The notes under the pieces: generated by a model
Database searches by the model: none
What the model saw: only the letters and a program-made list of their open reading frames with translations
Told to the model about the DNA's origin: nothing
Shown here: piece after piece, positions 10,736-21,623 of the stretch
Numbering within the stretch: position 1 is the stretch's first letter
How the letters are laid out: every line of letters begins with the position of its first letter
Assembly: GCA_949710005.1 (NCBI GenBank)
Contig: OX453272.1
Span: 8,119,633-8,183,632, forward strand
DNA from: Ricordea florida
Lineage: Eukaryota > Cnidaria > Anthozoa > Corallimorpharia > Ricordeidae
DNA: 64,000 nt
Direction: 5' to 3'
Translations under genes and position numbers: made by a program

Positions 10736-11121
10736 CCTTAATATCATAGGTGACGAATTACTCCTTAATTTTGGCGCGAAATTTCAGCGTTAATTTGTAG
10801 TTTCACATGTGAAATTACAAAATTGCCATAGCAACCCTTCCGTACGTCTCAGTGTCAAGATGGCGACGAAGTTTTAAAATGTCGTGAATGAAGATGTCAG
10901 GGCACAAAAAGACGTTTTAGAAAACATGAACACACAAGAGAACATCAAGAAGGATTCTAACAGGTATTTTGCGGAAAAATTCTGAAAAATTCTGAACTTT
11001 ATAAGCCAAATTTAAGGTCTAAACATTTGAGAGAGTAGAGTTCTTGATCGATACGATCCAGGATAAACATGTCAAAAATCCACGATTGCTAACGTAATTC
11101 GTCACCCATGATATTAATAGG
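10736..11121. mobile_element. TIR MITE (~386 bp)
   Basis: Left end CCTTAATATCATAGGTGACG and right end, inverted, CCTATTAATATCATGGGTGACGAATTAC share TTAATATCATRGGTGACGAATTAC. Contains a TTTCACATGTGAAA palindrome; no coding frame. Confidence 0.65.
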
Positions 11122-11261
11122 TAATCAAATGGTGAACTCGTGAAATTAGTGAATAATTTCACTTGCGTTTTGTCCAAATTCTAAAGGCTCGGGAAATTAT
11201 TAGGATTTGGACAAAACGCGCGTGAAATTATTCCCTAATTTCACTCGTCACCATTTGATTA
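11122..11261. repeat. Foldback (long inverted repeat)
   Basis: Arms starting TAATCAAATGGTGA and ending TCACCATTTGATTA pair across about 60 bp each with few mismatches, including GCGTTTTGTCCAAAT against ATTTGGACAAAACGC. Directly abuts the preceding MITE. Confidence 0.75.
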
Positions 11262-11412
11262 CACATACTAATAGGACAGTTAAAGAGGACAGTACGCGCC
11301 ATCTTGCGCGCGCTTAAATGGCTTTTTTTCACTGCGAGGAAAATATCTTGGAATTTCATTTGTTTTGATCTAAAAAAAAAGTTTATATAGCACAAATTTT
11401 GTTAAAGTTATG

Positions 11413-11565
11413 ATTAATTGGTAATAAGACTTCGTGTCGTCCAACTCGGTCTGCAATCATACTCGTGATTAAACAAATCGGACTCCCGCTACGCGGTCGT
11501 CCAATTTTGTTAATCACTCGTATGATTACAGACCGAATTGGACTCCACTCAGTCCTATTACCATT
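11413..11565. repeat. Foldback (long inverted repeat)
   Basis: Arms with GGTAATAAGACT / AGTCCTATTACC outside and GGTCTGCAATCATAC / GTATGATTACAGACC inside. The loop lies near CCCGCTACGCGG. No coding content. Confidence 0.7.
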
Positions 11566-11567
11566 AC

Positions 11568-11599
<32 letters not shown>

Positions 11600-11600
11600 G

Positions 11601-11632
<32 letters not shown>
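11568..11632 (+). repeat. TTA trinucleotide repeat
   Basis: About 20 TTA units with a TTG/TTGTTG interruption. Produces spurious poly-Ile, poly-Leu and poly-Asn frames. Confidence 0.95.
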
Positions 11633-11786
11633 GTATCCTTTGGACTGCAAAAACGTAGCAACGCCCAATGTCTTTTTGTTCCGTTTTGGGTTTCCTCCTT
11701 TATCTGCCTTGTGCAATCTTTTTTTTTCTTCTCGTGGTAAAAGACAAGACAGAAGTGAAGTGAAGTTAGTTTTTTGGGGACGGTGT

Positions 11787-11997
11787 TTAACCCTTTCACT
11801 GCCAGGATCGAATATAAATTCTTCTGAGCAAGGGCTACACAGTTCCTTATGTTCTAGTAAGGAGAATTTGGCAGTTAATCGCTTTAGCATCCTTGACTTG
11901 ATCATGTTCTCAATTCTTATAATCTGTTTGTGCGTTAGTGTATTGGAGTTATAGGGAGAATTAATACATGGGTCACCTGTGGCATTGAAAGGGTTAA
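11787..11997. mobile_element. TTAACCC MITE (211 bp) next to a splice acceptor
   Basis: Ends TTAACCCTTTCACTGCC and, inverted, TTAACCCTTTCAATGCC. The right end is 17 bp upstream of the D9 second-half exon, so it sits where that exon's branch point and polypyrimidine tract should be. Confidence 0.75.
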
Positions 11998-12014
11998 GAA
12001 AATCTGTCTTTCAG

Positions 12015-12243
12015 GTTTTAGCCGTCATCACTGACAGATCATCAGGTATGAGCCCACAGGCAATTCGGGATGCGGTGAAACCTCTAGAGACAGCTGGCGT
12101 TCGTGTAATTACAGTAGCTGTTGGGGAGAAAGTGGACACAAAAGAGCTGGAAGAAGTCTCAACTGATGGTGGTGTTATTAAGACTAATAACACAGAGAAT
12201 CCCAGTGGTGTGGGAGAGAAAATAACGGAGAAAGTTCAGAAAG
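12015..12243 (+). CDS. D9 VWA domain, second half-exon
   Basis: 229 nt; acceptor CTGTCTTTCAG phase 0, donor aaa g|gtggga (weak) phase 1. Begins exactly at VLAVITDRSSG, then VRVITVAVGEKVDTKELE, a shortened STDGGVIKTNN loop and KITEKVQKG. With the first half it makes 558 nt. Confidence 0.9.
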
Positions 12244-12890
12244 GTGGGATCCAGCCATATAGACCAATATCGCTATCCTTAGGCCTTTTAAAATCGCTTG
12301 CTCTAATGCAACTCCTGAAAAGGAGTAACCTGCGAATTCAGCCGCTTCTCATCGCTCCCTGCACATTCGCAGGATAATAAAGGAGATTAAACAGTGCTCT
12401 GTGCATGCGCTTAATTTTTCTTCTCCCTTTTTCTTTGTTTAAGTACTATGGTTTTGCCTTTTAAAAGCAATATTACTATTTCTTTGGTTTTGCCTTGGTG
12501 CGATAGGTGATCTGCACACAGTCCGATAAACCTATCACACCAGATGCACACAGAATCAGTTGTAATTGATTCATTGGACTCTGCATCTGCTGTGATTGGT
12601 TCATTGAACTGTGTGCATCTGTTGTGATTGGTTCGTTGGATTGTGTGCATCTATGGTGATTGGTTCATTGGACTGTGTGCATATGTTGTGATTTGTTTGT
12701 TGGACTGTGTGCACCTCTTGTGATAGGCCATAGTTATTTCCTTGGTCTTGTTTTTTCAACAGTCAAAAAGGAACCGCTCTAATTCAAAAGTAATTTCGTT
12801 TCATGCTTAAACGCGATAATCTGCACCGAATTGTTGTATCTATCTGATATGGTAATAATTTGTAAACAATATTTATTTTTCTGCCCAAAG
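12244..12890 (+). other. Intron D9-D10
   Basis: 647 bp. A ~32-bp tandem repeat occupies 12561-12728. An inverted unit (CTGCACACAGTCC, CAGATGCACACAG) lies just before it at about 12511-12553. Confidence 0.65.
12561..12728 (+). repeat. ~32-bp tandem repeat, about 5 copies
   Basis: Unit resembles TGTGATTGGTTCATTGGACTGTGTGCATCTG in segments: TGTGATTGGTTC starts near 12591, 12623, 12655 and 12687, giving a period of 32 (first interval 30). Copies differ by a few bases. Confidence 0.85.
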
Positions 12891-13442
12891 GTAAACCTCC
12901 TGTACCAGAGCTGGACCTGGGATTTGCTATCGCCGCAGGATCATTGGATGCTGATGACACATTCAAGCTCATGAAAGACACCATCAAGTCAATCATACGC
13001 GAACATAAAACTGGCAAAATCAGCTATGCCCTCATCATCTTCGGCGACACGGCTACGATAAAAATCCAGTTTGGAGACTTCTTTGACATGAATGCTCTTC
13101 TGAATTTTATCAGTGTTCTTCCCAAACAGAGACGAGGTGCTGCTTTGGATGAAGCTCTTAAAGAAGCACTGAAAATGTTTTCCACCTCTAATGTTCGTCC
13201 TAAAGTTAAAAAGGTTTTGGTTGTGATTACGGATTTGGCGTCAGGTAAAAGCGAATCTGGTGTGAAGGCGGCAGCCAAACCATTGCTGGACCAAGAGATT
13301 GATATCGTTGCAGTTGCGCTGGGAAAAGAGGCGGATAGGAAAGAATTGGAGATAATATCGCCAAAGGAGAAGATCATCGAGGGAGATAAAACCGACAATC
13401 CGGATAATCTGCAGAAGGAAATCATGGAGAAAGTTTTGGCAG
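12891..13442 (+). CDS. D10 VWA domain exon
   Basis: 552 nt; acceptor CTGCCCAAAG, donor gca g|gtatgt. Segments: PELDLGFAIAAGSLDADDTF, ISYALIIFGDTATIKIQF, RGAALDEALKEALKMF, VLVVITDLASG, IDIVAVALGKEADRKELE, EIMEKVLAG. The MIDAS start reads IAAGS, with Ala at the Asp position. Confidence 0.92.
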
Positions 13443-13990
13443 GTATGTACCCGTAGTGAAACGGATTCCTCAGAACCAGATGAAACCTTCAATGCAAGAT
13501 TCCTCGGCTGGAGTTTATCTCTATGAGTTTGTTTCGAAAACATGTTAGAGTTTTAGACAGTGGCGTGGCTAGGATTTTTCAAAGGTAGGGTCACACTGTG
13601 TAATACCTAGGATACTTAACAGATTGGCATGTCGACATTCACTCCGTGTTTTACTAAATGTAACTATCTAGCACTGGAAAAGATTTATGGTATGTTGATT
13701 CTTCGGAATCGCCTGTTTTCGTCACCTGAATTCTAGCTAGGCCCCTGTGAGACCTAAGAAGGAGTCTGAGGTTACTGTGAAGCCACTGTGTGTCGAATTG
13801 TTTTGTCTAAATGGCATTGATATTCTTGCACTCAATAAAATAATGAAATCTCCAAGAGTGCTCAATGAGTACTTACTCTCTTGGAGGACTCCCATACACT
13901 TCCTAATTTGTTAGTTCAGTATAAGTAGTCTGTTGTAGAGATTTTATTGCAGTTTTTTCATAGATTATATTTTCTCATGTTCATTCAAAG
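13443..13990 (+). other. Intron D10-D11
   Basis: 548 bp. A short imperfect inversion (CTCCAAGAGTGCTCAATGAG with ACTCTCTTGGAGG, 13850-13886) is the only structure noticed. Confidence 0.5.
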
Positions 13991-14557
13991 CAACTTCGTC
14001 ATTTCCTGAAATGGATCTCGTGTTTGCCATGAGTGCAAATTCAGGAGATGCAGATTCTACTTTCAACCTGATGAAGAATACCCTGAGACAGATCCTGACA
14101 GATTACGGGTTTGCAGATGGCAAGATTCAGTATGGTGTAGTAGTGTATGGCGCTTCACCAACCACGTACGTTCAGCTGGGGGATTCGACATTCAAGAGCG
14201 TTGGAGACTTACGAAAGTACATTCAAGCGCTTCCAAAAAGAACCTCTAACCCTCAGATTGACAAAGCGCTACAAGAAGCTCTGCAGGTTTTCCAGGGACC
14301 CAAGGGTCGACCAGGCGCCAAACAAGTGTTGGTCTTGTTAACAGACAAAGCGTCGACAGTCAGTCGAGAGGACATCAAAGCAAGTGCCGAGGCCTTGGAG
14401 GATCAGGATATCAGAGTGATTCCTGTGGCTATAGGCAAGGAAGCTGATCTTGACGAGTTAAAAAGCACAACGCCGTACACCGAAGACGTGATTGAAGCCA
14501 AAGAAAACGAAGAACCAAGACGGTTGGCGCGTAAAATAATAAATAAAGCATTGACAG
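13991..14557 (+). CDS. D11 VWA domain exon
   Basis: 567 nt, the longest unsplit unit. Acceptor TTCATTCAAAG, donor aca g|gtatgg. Segments: PEMDLVFAMSANSGDADSTF, IQYGVVVYGASPTTYVQL, TSNPQIDKALQEALQVF, VLVLLTDKAST, IRVIPVAIGKEADLDELK, KIINKALTG. Two small insertions, in DYGFADGKIQ and GDSTFKSVGD, explain the extra length. Confidence 0.92.
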
Positions 14558-14935
14558 GTATGGCGAAGTTATACCTTCTGCTTTTTACTCCAGCCTATCT
14601 TCTCTTTATGGATCTTCATACTTCGTTATCCTATCGATGAAGACAATATCATACCATACCAAGTTTTAGTGTCTCTAGGTGTCAAATCTCGGTATTTTCA
14701 TAACACACTTGATTGCTTCGAAGATAGATAGGTTACACTACATTTCTTATGCTTAAAAAATGACGTTTAACAGTGTAAACTTCACGGGGGCATAGAAGTT
14801 TGAAGTGCTCCTGCTCCATTATATGGATTAGGAATTGCTCTATAAGGTGTGCTATATATGAATAATGATCTTGATCGAAGTGTGTCTTAAGACATTACAG
14901 TTTATTTTTTCCGGGAAATTCCATTTAATTTCCAG
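14558..14935 (+). other. Intron D11-D12
   Basis: 378 bp; nothing recognised. Confidence 0.6.
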
Positions 14936-15487
14936 AACCTTCGAAGATTCCGAAAGTTGACCTGGCCTTTGCCATCAGTGCGGTGTCACGTGACAGAGCA
15001 GCCTCGTTGCAGCACATGAAGGAGATAATAAAGAGTGTCGTTGATAAATACGGCACTGACAAGATACATTATGGACTTATTATTTTCGGAGATATTGCGA
15101 CCATCAAGATCCCTTTCAGCGACAGATTCACATCTCCCGAGGAGTTCAAATCCGTAATAGATCCCATGCCAGCCGGAAGAGGAGGACCCGCCTTGGACAA
15201 AGCCCTGAAAGAGGCGAACACTCTCTTCACGGATAACAGTGTTCGGTACGATGCTTGGAAAGTTCTTGTCGTGATGGTCGATAAGAAGTCAACTGGAGAT
15301 GAACAGGCTGCAAAGAACGCAGCAAGCGACTTACAGGACAATGATGTTGATATTATCACAGTTGCTGTAGGAGATGGCGCGGATAAAAAGGAGCTAGAAG
15401 TTATGTCATCGAAACCTGGTAATTCACTCAACACTTCAACTGCTAACAGACCTGACGAAGTGGCCAAGAAGATCATAGAAAGGACAG
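14936..15487 (+). CDS. D12 VWA domain exon
   Basis: 552 nt; acceptor TTTAATTTCCAG, donor aca g|gtaggt. Segments: PKVDLAFAISAVSRDRAASL, IHYGLIIFGDIATIKIPF, RGGPALDKALKEANTLF, VLVVMVDKKST, VDIITVAVGDGADKKELE, KIIERTG. The α1 helix reads LQHMKEII with no TF pair. Confidence 0.92.
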
Positions 15488-15518
15488 GTAGGTCTTTTCG
15501 GTTAAGGACGACAAATCG

Positions 15519-15645
15519 TAGGTCCCTTCTCACAACCCTTGTTCATAATAACTTCGTGGGACGTTAAAGAACCCACACACTGTCCGCAAAGAGTAGGGAA
15601 CGTAGTTCCCGATGTTGTGGTCCGGCCCTTGTAAATGTAATTTCA
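15519..15645 (+). mobile_element. SINE-like family B, 3' fragment
   Basis: Shares GTGGGACGTTAAA, CCCAC.ACACTGT and AAAGAGTAG with the body of the longer copy at 47424. The tRNA-like head is missing. Confidence 0.65.
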
Positions 15646-15672
15646 TCTGTCTTCTGTAATGTTGTGGCGCAT

Positions 15673-15676
<4 letters not shown>

Positions 15677-15708
<32 letters not shown>
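15677..15708 (+). repeat. AT dinucleotide microsatellite
   Basis: Uninterrupted alternating A and T for 32 bases, at the end of the SINE-like fragment and possibly its tail. Confidence 0.95.
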
Positions 15709-15710
<2 letters not shown>

Positions 15711-16554
15711 TCGAACAGGTACAGAAAGAAAACCTAGAAGCGAATACGAAGAAAGATCTGCTCCGAAGAAAGGAAATTTTCTGGGAATTAAATACTATAC
15801 AACCGGACGGTCTTAACAAAAGAGTAGGCTGAATAGTGTAACATGGAGACCTTCATGTAGTTTAGTGTACAAAATAGTTTTTAACAAACGTTATGAGGGA
15901 AACTATCAGATCTCATAATACTCGAATGTGAAAAGGGTCAAAAAGGTTTACGTCTTAAACGGTTCAGTTTATCATCTTTCGTATAACTTATAGGTATATA
16001 TATATATATATATGTAGAATTTGCACCTCATAAATCAATAAAATATTATTATTATTATTATTATTAGTAGTAGTAGCAGTCAATAGTTACTATTATTCTT
16101 ACTTTTCATGATTAAAACCAAGCAACACGAATCACACGTGATCACAAATTTGCCTCTTGCTTGATCAACAGAGAGGCACGCAAGATAAACTATAAGGGCG
16201 TGTCAGTAGCTTTTTTCCATCCAAGCTCGGAAGCTTAAGAGTGGCTATGAACGATTGATAGTTTGTTACTAGTGAAGGTCTTGATTCAAACGTGAATACA
16301 ACAAATATATAGTTAGTTATCAAACTCAACTTCAGTATGCCTCATGATTTTGCCTTAAAAATGGAATTGTTAAAAGACATTTTAAATTAAGAGATTTTGT
16401 TTGATGATGTAAAAAATGTCTTGTAATCTAATTACAGTTGGTTCAGAACTTAACAGAGACAGAAAAAATGCATCTGAGTTCCGGGCAATCTGCACTGTAT
16501 AATAACTAGATGTGAAGGGCCTTTAACATTCGCGCAACTCTCTTGTGTCAACAG

Positions 16555-17109
16555 ATCCTTTAAGAGGAAGGGAAGTCGATGTCGTCTTTGCGATCAGTGC
16601 CACATCACAGGATGCTTCAATCACATTTCAGCTAATGCAGGATTCAGTCAAGTCTATCATAGAAAGCTACGGTACAGCCGCCATGCAGTACGGTCTGTTG
16701 ACCTTTGGTGACAGTGCTCGAACATTAGCAACATTTGACGAGGGTTTGTCAGCAAGTGATTTAAGGAGAAGGATCGAGTCAGCTTCGCCTGTCTCAGGGA
16801 AACCTGACCTGGAGGCAGCTTTGGAATTGGCAAAAGAGTTGTTTGATAACGCTGGTGCCCGACCAAATGCGAGAAAGTTTTTAGTGGTCATCATGGACAA
16901 AGACTCGGACACTGAGAAGGGTCCTCTCATTGAAGTTGTCGAGCCATTAATCGAGTCAGAATGTTGGGTGGTTCCAGTTCTGGTAGGAGAGGAAGTGGAT
17001 CCTGCACAGGTCGCGCCAATCACTCCTTTGAAGAAAAACATTTTGAAGGTTCCCAAGAATGAGGATCCAGATGAGCTAGTTGAAGAAATCACGGATAAAA
17101 TGAAAGAAC
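16555..17109 (+). CDS. D13 VWA domain exon
   Basis: 555 nt; acceptor TTGTGTCAACAG, donor gaa c|gtgagt. Segments: REVDVVFAISATSQDASITF, MQYGLLTFGDSARTLATF, SGKPDLEAALELAKELF, FLVVIMDKDSD, CWVVPVLVGEEVDPAQVA, EITDKMKE. The exon ends with C, so the junction codon is CTG (Leu), unlike the common Gly/Glu/Asp. A lone Cys precedes strand 5. Confidence 0.92.
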
Positions 17110-18047
17110 GTGAGTTGTAAGGGACAAATGGGGTCACAGCGTCTTGGCAAAGGTCTCATCCAAAAAAGCGCTGAATTGTTTACATAAAATAACAACACCA
17201 TTCTTAGCGCGACCTCCGAAAAGCGTTAATCTTTAATCTAAATCGAACTAGAGACCAATAACTGGAATGTTTTGCTGTGCACGAATTGCGTGACAACCTC
17301 ACTAATAACCTCTAGCTATTAATGGTGGCGACAGTTTTATTAAACATTTGTAAGGCAAGCTTGGACGTTTCTATTGTCTGATCGTTGGAAAGGTACCAAG
17401 AGCCTCAGATGACGAAGAGGAGCCAAAAACCCGATAAAAGCAGTGTTGCGAATACTCCGAATCTAAATTTAAAATCTGATCGAGACGAATCTATACTTTG
17501 ATTTAAAATGAACCTTATCGAAGCTTGAGTTTCATCGTTCTTCAGTTTGATATAGCTGGTGTCTTCTGTAGGAGCAGGCCTATTGCATCGTTCTTGTTGA
17601 TAGATAAGAAAAATAAATATCTCAGTATTATACCATAAAGCTATAAGATATGGCTGCTTTGCATGGATTTTAACTTATTAGTAATACCAAAATAAGTGTC
17701 TTATGTGAAGGTTCTATCAAGAAATGTCAGGGACCGTTCAAACGGCTTTCGAGGGGGGTCATCCCAAAAAGAAATAAGTAAAAAATAAGGGGGTTACCTT
17801 AAATATTTTGGCAATACTTTGAAATGGCATAATGTTTTAACAGCCGCCCATCAATGGAATCGCTGCTTCAAGGGGGGGGGGGGCATGTGAAAATTGGCGA
17901 GCTGAGGTGGGGGGGGGGGGTTACGCAAATTTAGATGGTTTTCCCGCATCACACCAGCACCCCCTCCGTCGTAAAAAATGAAAGGTCCCTCAGTTCCCGC
18001 ACTGTTTATCATTCTTTTTTACCATTTTGTTAATTCCTGTTTTCTAG
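17110..18047 (+). other. Intron D13-D14
   Basis: 938 bp; the last third is a hAT-like MITE (17728-17991). 17110-17727 shows nothing recognisable. Confidence 0.6.
17728..17991. mobile_element. hAT-like MITE (~264 bp) with G runs
   Basis: Left end CAGGGACCGTTCA and right end, inverted, GAGGGACCTTTCAT match over AGGGACC.TTCA, in the style of hAT CAGGG termini. Two internal runs of 12 and 13 G. It ends about 57 bp before the D14 exon. Confidence 0.55.
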
Positions 18048-18602
18048 TGGTCCGTGAACCGATGGTTCCTGAAGTTGACCTGGGTTTTGTTATAAACGCC
18101 GGCTCAAGAGACGCAAGAGAGAACTTTGAGCAAATTAAGGACATCGTAGCGTCCTTCATTGACAAGTACTCAATGGACAGACTTCGTTATGGCATCGTAA
18201 CCTATGGAAGCACACCAAAGGTAGTGGTCACTCATTTCCAGACCAAGTCCCATTCAGAACTTAAAGACATCGTAGAGGACATGAAGCTACCGGGCGGTAC
18301 ACCAGATCTGTACCAAGCACTACAACTGAGTAAGACGCTGTTCACATCTGATCGACCTAACGCTCAAAAAGTACTGGTTGTAGTCACAGATACAAAGTCA
18401 GGAAGCACTCCCAGTGACGTCAAACGTGCGGTCAAGGATTTGGAAGATGAGGATATTCGTGTGATTAGCGTTGCTATTGGCAAAGAAGCTGACCCCGATG
18501 AACTGACAAACGTCTCTGGTGAAACGGAACACGTCGTTAACACCACATCGACTGATGAACCGGAAGAGGTCCGAGAAAGTATCATGGAGATCGTGGGAAA
18601 GG
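18048..18602 (+). CDS. D14 VWA domain exon
   Basis: 555 nt; acceptor CTGTTTTCTAG, donor aag g|gtgtgt. Segments: PEVDLGFVINAGSRDARENF, LRYGIVTYGSTPKVVVTHF, GGTPDLYQALQLSKTLF, VLVVVTDTKSG, IRVISVAIGKEADPDELT, SIMEIVGKG. One of few domains with a GGTPDL Thr at the canonical MIDAS Thr position, yet the first Asp is Asn (INAGS). Confidence 0.92.
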
Positions 18603-19395
18603 GTGTGTAGGATCGTGTTTCATAACAGAGTATTGATGTCTTGAAAACGTTTTAGTGGAATGCTTGATCCCATTTAATTTTAACCCTTTCACGCCCCAGC
18701 CTTGGGATCTGAATCGTAATTCTCCTTACAAAGTGTGTACACTTTCCTGGTATGTTAGTTCGGAGTATTAGGTGTTTGATCCGTTCAGTGTTCTGGAGTG
18801 AAGGTGTTCTTAAATCTAATAGCTTTTTCGTTTTGAAGTTCGGGATTTTGTTGTCATGGTAAGCAAGACCAAAACTGCGGGTCATGGTACTCAAATGAAA
18901 ATTTCAAAAGTTTCGTTAAATCCTTATTTTTATTTTTTTAATACTTTTTTTTTGGTACTCAAAGTTCTTTTATCCAATGGTTGGTCTTAAACGTTTCCTG
19001 TCCCTCGTCAAAAATTTTCTCTTGCCCTGCCATTTGCAACTGCATAGTTTAATCAAGATAAAATCAATATCAATGGGACGACGAGATTGAGTAGAATCAG
19101 TAATTGCTTTATTATATCTCCAAACCCTCGATTATGAGAAATTGGAACTAGTTTGCACAGGAAGAAGTGACTTTGGTGTTGTTTTGTACACAGAGCCATG
19201 TTGGTGTCGAGCCAACTTGCTCTTGTCGAGCTGTTCTGTGAGAAAGCTTCAAATATGCGTCCGGCGCCGTCTTGAACATTTTTTAATGTACTTGTCAAAT
19301 TTCGTCGTTAGCGAAACAGTCTGAGAAGAGGAAAAAGTAGGCAGAAGTAAAAAACAACTCACTGTACGGGCTTCACGGATGTTTCAAAGAATTGC

Positions 19396-20666
19396 GGTCG
19401 TTTCGCCTACGAGTCGTTTCGCTAACGACCAGTTTGCTAACGAGCTACGTCGATTCGCCTACGTCTAAAGTCGTTTCGCTAACGACTTTGGGGTCGTTTC
19501 GCTAACGTTCCAACTTAGCACGCTAACGTCCTTTTTAGTTTTTCTTCATTTCAATTTTAAAATCTAGACATTCGAACTCAAAATTCTTTCAATTTCCATT
19601 TTCTAGATGATTGAACCAAAATTCTTTCAATTTCCATTTTCTAGATGATTGAACCAAAATTCTTCCAATTTCCATTTTCTAGATGATTGAACCACGCTTA
19701 CCGAAAGACAAATTCAGATCGCTTCAGAAAGTTTAGCTTGAAAGCCCGAAGTCCTTCCTTATCCAGGTTTCGTAGGCCTAAACTAAATACCGCCATTTTG
19801 TATCCCAGAAGTCAAATTACCAGCCTTATATAATGAGGACACACACTTTTAAAATTGTTTATTGTTCTGTGACTTGTGACTTTTTCTCACTTCTTTCAAT
19901 CAAAAGCCTATGACACGAAAATAAAAAGGTAAACGCGTGCGGGATAAGGATACAACATTGCTTTCTTTTGAAAAAGACTTAAACTCCTTGAGCATTGAAA
20001 TTAATGTCTACCGTTGTGTGTGTGGTAAATTAAAATCAATAAATCTTTGAATCGATTGTGAAGACGCTTTAGCTTCGATTTCAAAACCTCACTAAAGTTT
20101 GAATCAATTGAGAAGACGCTTCGATTTCAAAACCTCCCTAAACTTTGACTCAATTGTGAAGACGATTTAGCTTCGATTAGAAAACCTCGCTAAAGTTTGA
20201 CTCAATTGAGAAGACGCTTCGATTTCAAAACCTTGCTAAACTTTGACTCAATTGTGAAGACGCTTTAGCTTCGATTAGAAAACCTCGCTAAAGTTTGACT
20301 CAATTGAGAAGACGCTTCGATTTCAAAACCTCCCTAAAGTTTGAATCAATTGAGAAGACGCTTCGATTTCAATTAGAAAACCTCGCTCATTCTTGCTCAT
20401 TCTGTGATGACGCTGGGTCGAATAATGTTACGTAGAAGCAGATAACTGGGTTCTGTTGTTTATACCTTTCGTCAAAATCAACGTATGAAAGTTGCCTCTT
20501 ATTTGGTATTGTAATGTTCTATCACTATATTTTAAAATATTAATCCTCATGATACGTTAGCGAAACGACCCTAAAGTCGTTAGCGAAACGACTTTAGACG
20601 TAGGCGAATCAACCTAACTCGTTAGCGAAATGGTCGTTAGCGAAACGACTCGTAGGCGAAACAACC
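19396..20666. mobile_element. Non-autonomous TIR element (~1.27 kb)
   Basis: Terminal inverted repeats of about 115 bp (19396-19513 and about 20552-20666). They match in blocks such as TTTCGCCTACGAGTCGTTTC and GATTCGCCTACGTCTAAAGT. Each TIR holds several TCGTTTCGCTAACGA sub-repeats. The interior carries three near-identical CAAAATTCTTTCAATTTCCA units (19580-19690) and the 20040-20395 array. No transposase frame. Confidence 0.8.
20040..20395 (+). repeat. Alternating tandem repeat inside the TIR element
   Basis: Two variants alternate. Both run TTTGA[CA]TCAATTG[TA]GAAGACG; one continues TTTAGCTTCGATTAGAAAAC and the other CTTCGATTTCAAAACCTC. Compound period of about 110 bp, about three full cycles. 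Confidence 0.8.
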
Positions 20667-21074
20667 GGTTACCGTTTCAAAATGGCGGCAGTTTGTGCGA
20701 GTTTCACTTTAGTTCGTATCAAACAATTGAAATATCCTGTCAGTTTCGCTAATATAATTTTCTCACTTACCGTCGTATACTTTCATTCCATATTTAATTG
20801 CTTTGGTTGTATTTTTTGGTACATTCTTTCAAGCAATACTTATATTTCTCCTCGTCTAATTCAAAAAATCTTTCCTCCATGGTGGCCGTTTTCCGTACTC
20901 ATGGTATATAAGCAGATAGTCTGTGAGTAGAGAATCAATCAGAGCGCGCGTTTGCTCATATCCAGGGATTGCAGATATAATTATGTTGAATATCCCGAGC
21001 CAATCAGATTGCTCATAGTGCCAAGGTTGTTGAGTTGATATGTACAAATTAATTTTTCTACTTATTGTTTTCAG

Positions 21075-21623
21075 ACAAACCAATCAAGGACTTTGATATT
21101 GTCTTTGCAATCAGCGCCACCACACGTGATGCCGATCAAACATTCAGCCTCATGAAAGAAGTCATCAAGTCCATTTTTGAAAAACACGGTGTTCAAAAGA
21201 TTCGACCCGCTGTTGTTGTGTTTGGAGATACTGCGTCAGTCAAGTTAAGCTTTGACGAGGATGTCACAGGATTAGAGGAGTTAAGAAAACGGATCGATAA
21301 CATTCCGCGTGTCACAGGAACCCCAGACCTGAACGCTGCTCTCCAGTTGGCGAAGTCGTTGTTCTCTGGGACGCGGGAAGGCGCGAGGAAGGCATTAGTC
21401 ATTATCACTGATAATAAATCAGACAGTACGCCCAAGGCGATCGAAGCAGAAGCACACGAACTGGAAGAGGAAGATGTCATAGTTGTAGCCGTTGGAATAG
21501 GAGGCGAAGTGGACGATAAAGAATTGACGAAAACAACTCCGTACAAAGAAAACTTAATACTTGCCAAGAAAAGTGATGACCCTGATGACGTAGCTGAAGA
21601 AATATTGGAAAATGTTTTGAAAG
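21075..21623 (+). CDS. D15 VWA domain exon
   Basis: 549 nt; acceptor TTGTTTTCAG, donor aaa g|gtaaat. Segments: KDFDIVFAISATTRDADQTF, IRPAVVVFGDTASVKLSF, TGTPDLNAALQLAKSLF, ALVIITDNKSD, VIVVAVGIGGEVDDKELT, EILENVLKG. It keeps a Thr in GTPDL and has a short GTREGARKA loop. Confidence 0.92.

Larger units (their letters stand above)
10319..12014 (+). other. Intron inside D9, packed with mobile elements
   Basis: 1,696 bp phase-0 intron. In order: SINE-like (10419-10678), TIR MITE (10736-11121), foldback (11122-11261), foldback (11413-11565), TTA repeat (11568-11632), TTAACCC MITE (11787-11997). Only short gaps are unassigned. Confidence 0.75.
15488..16554 (+). other. Intron D12-D13
   Basis: 1,067 bp. 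Contains a family-B SINE-like fragment (15519-15645), an AT dinucleotide run (15677-15708), a shorter TA run (about 15993-16013) and an ATT run (about 16047-16067). Rest unassigned. Confidence 0.65.
18603..21074 (+). other. Intron D14-D15
   Basis: 2,472 bp, second longest. A 1.27 kb TIR element (19396-20666) fills half. A lone TAACCCTTTCACGCCCCAGC end at about 18682 resembles the TTAACCC MITE family without a partner. Confidence 0.7.

Noticed and set aside
11465..11954. Poly-Ile, poly-Leu and poly-Asn ORFs
   Set aside because: Translations of the TTA repeat at 11568-11632.
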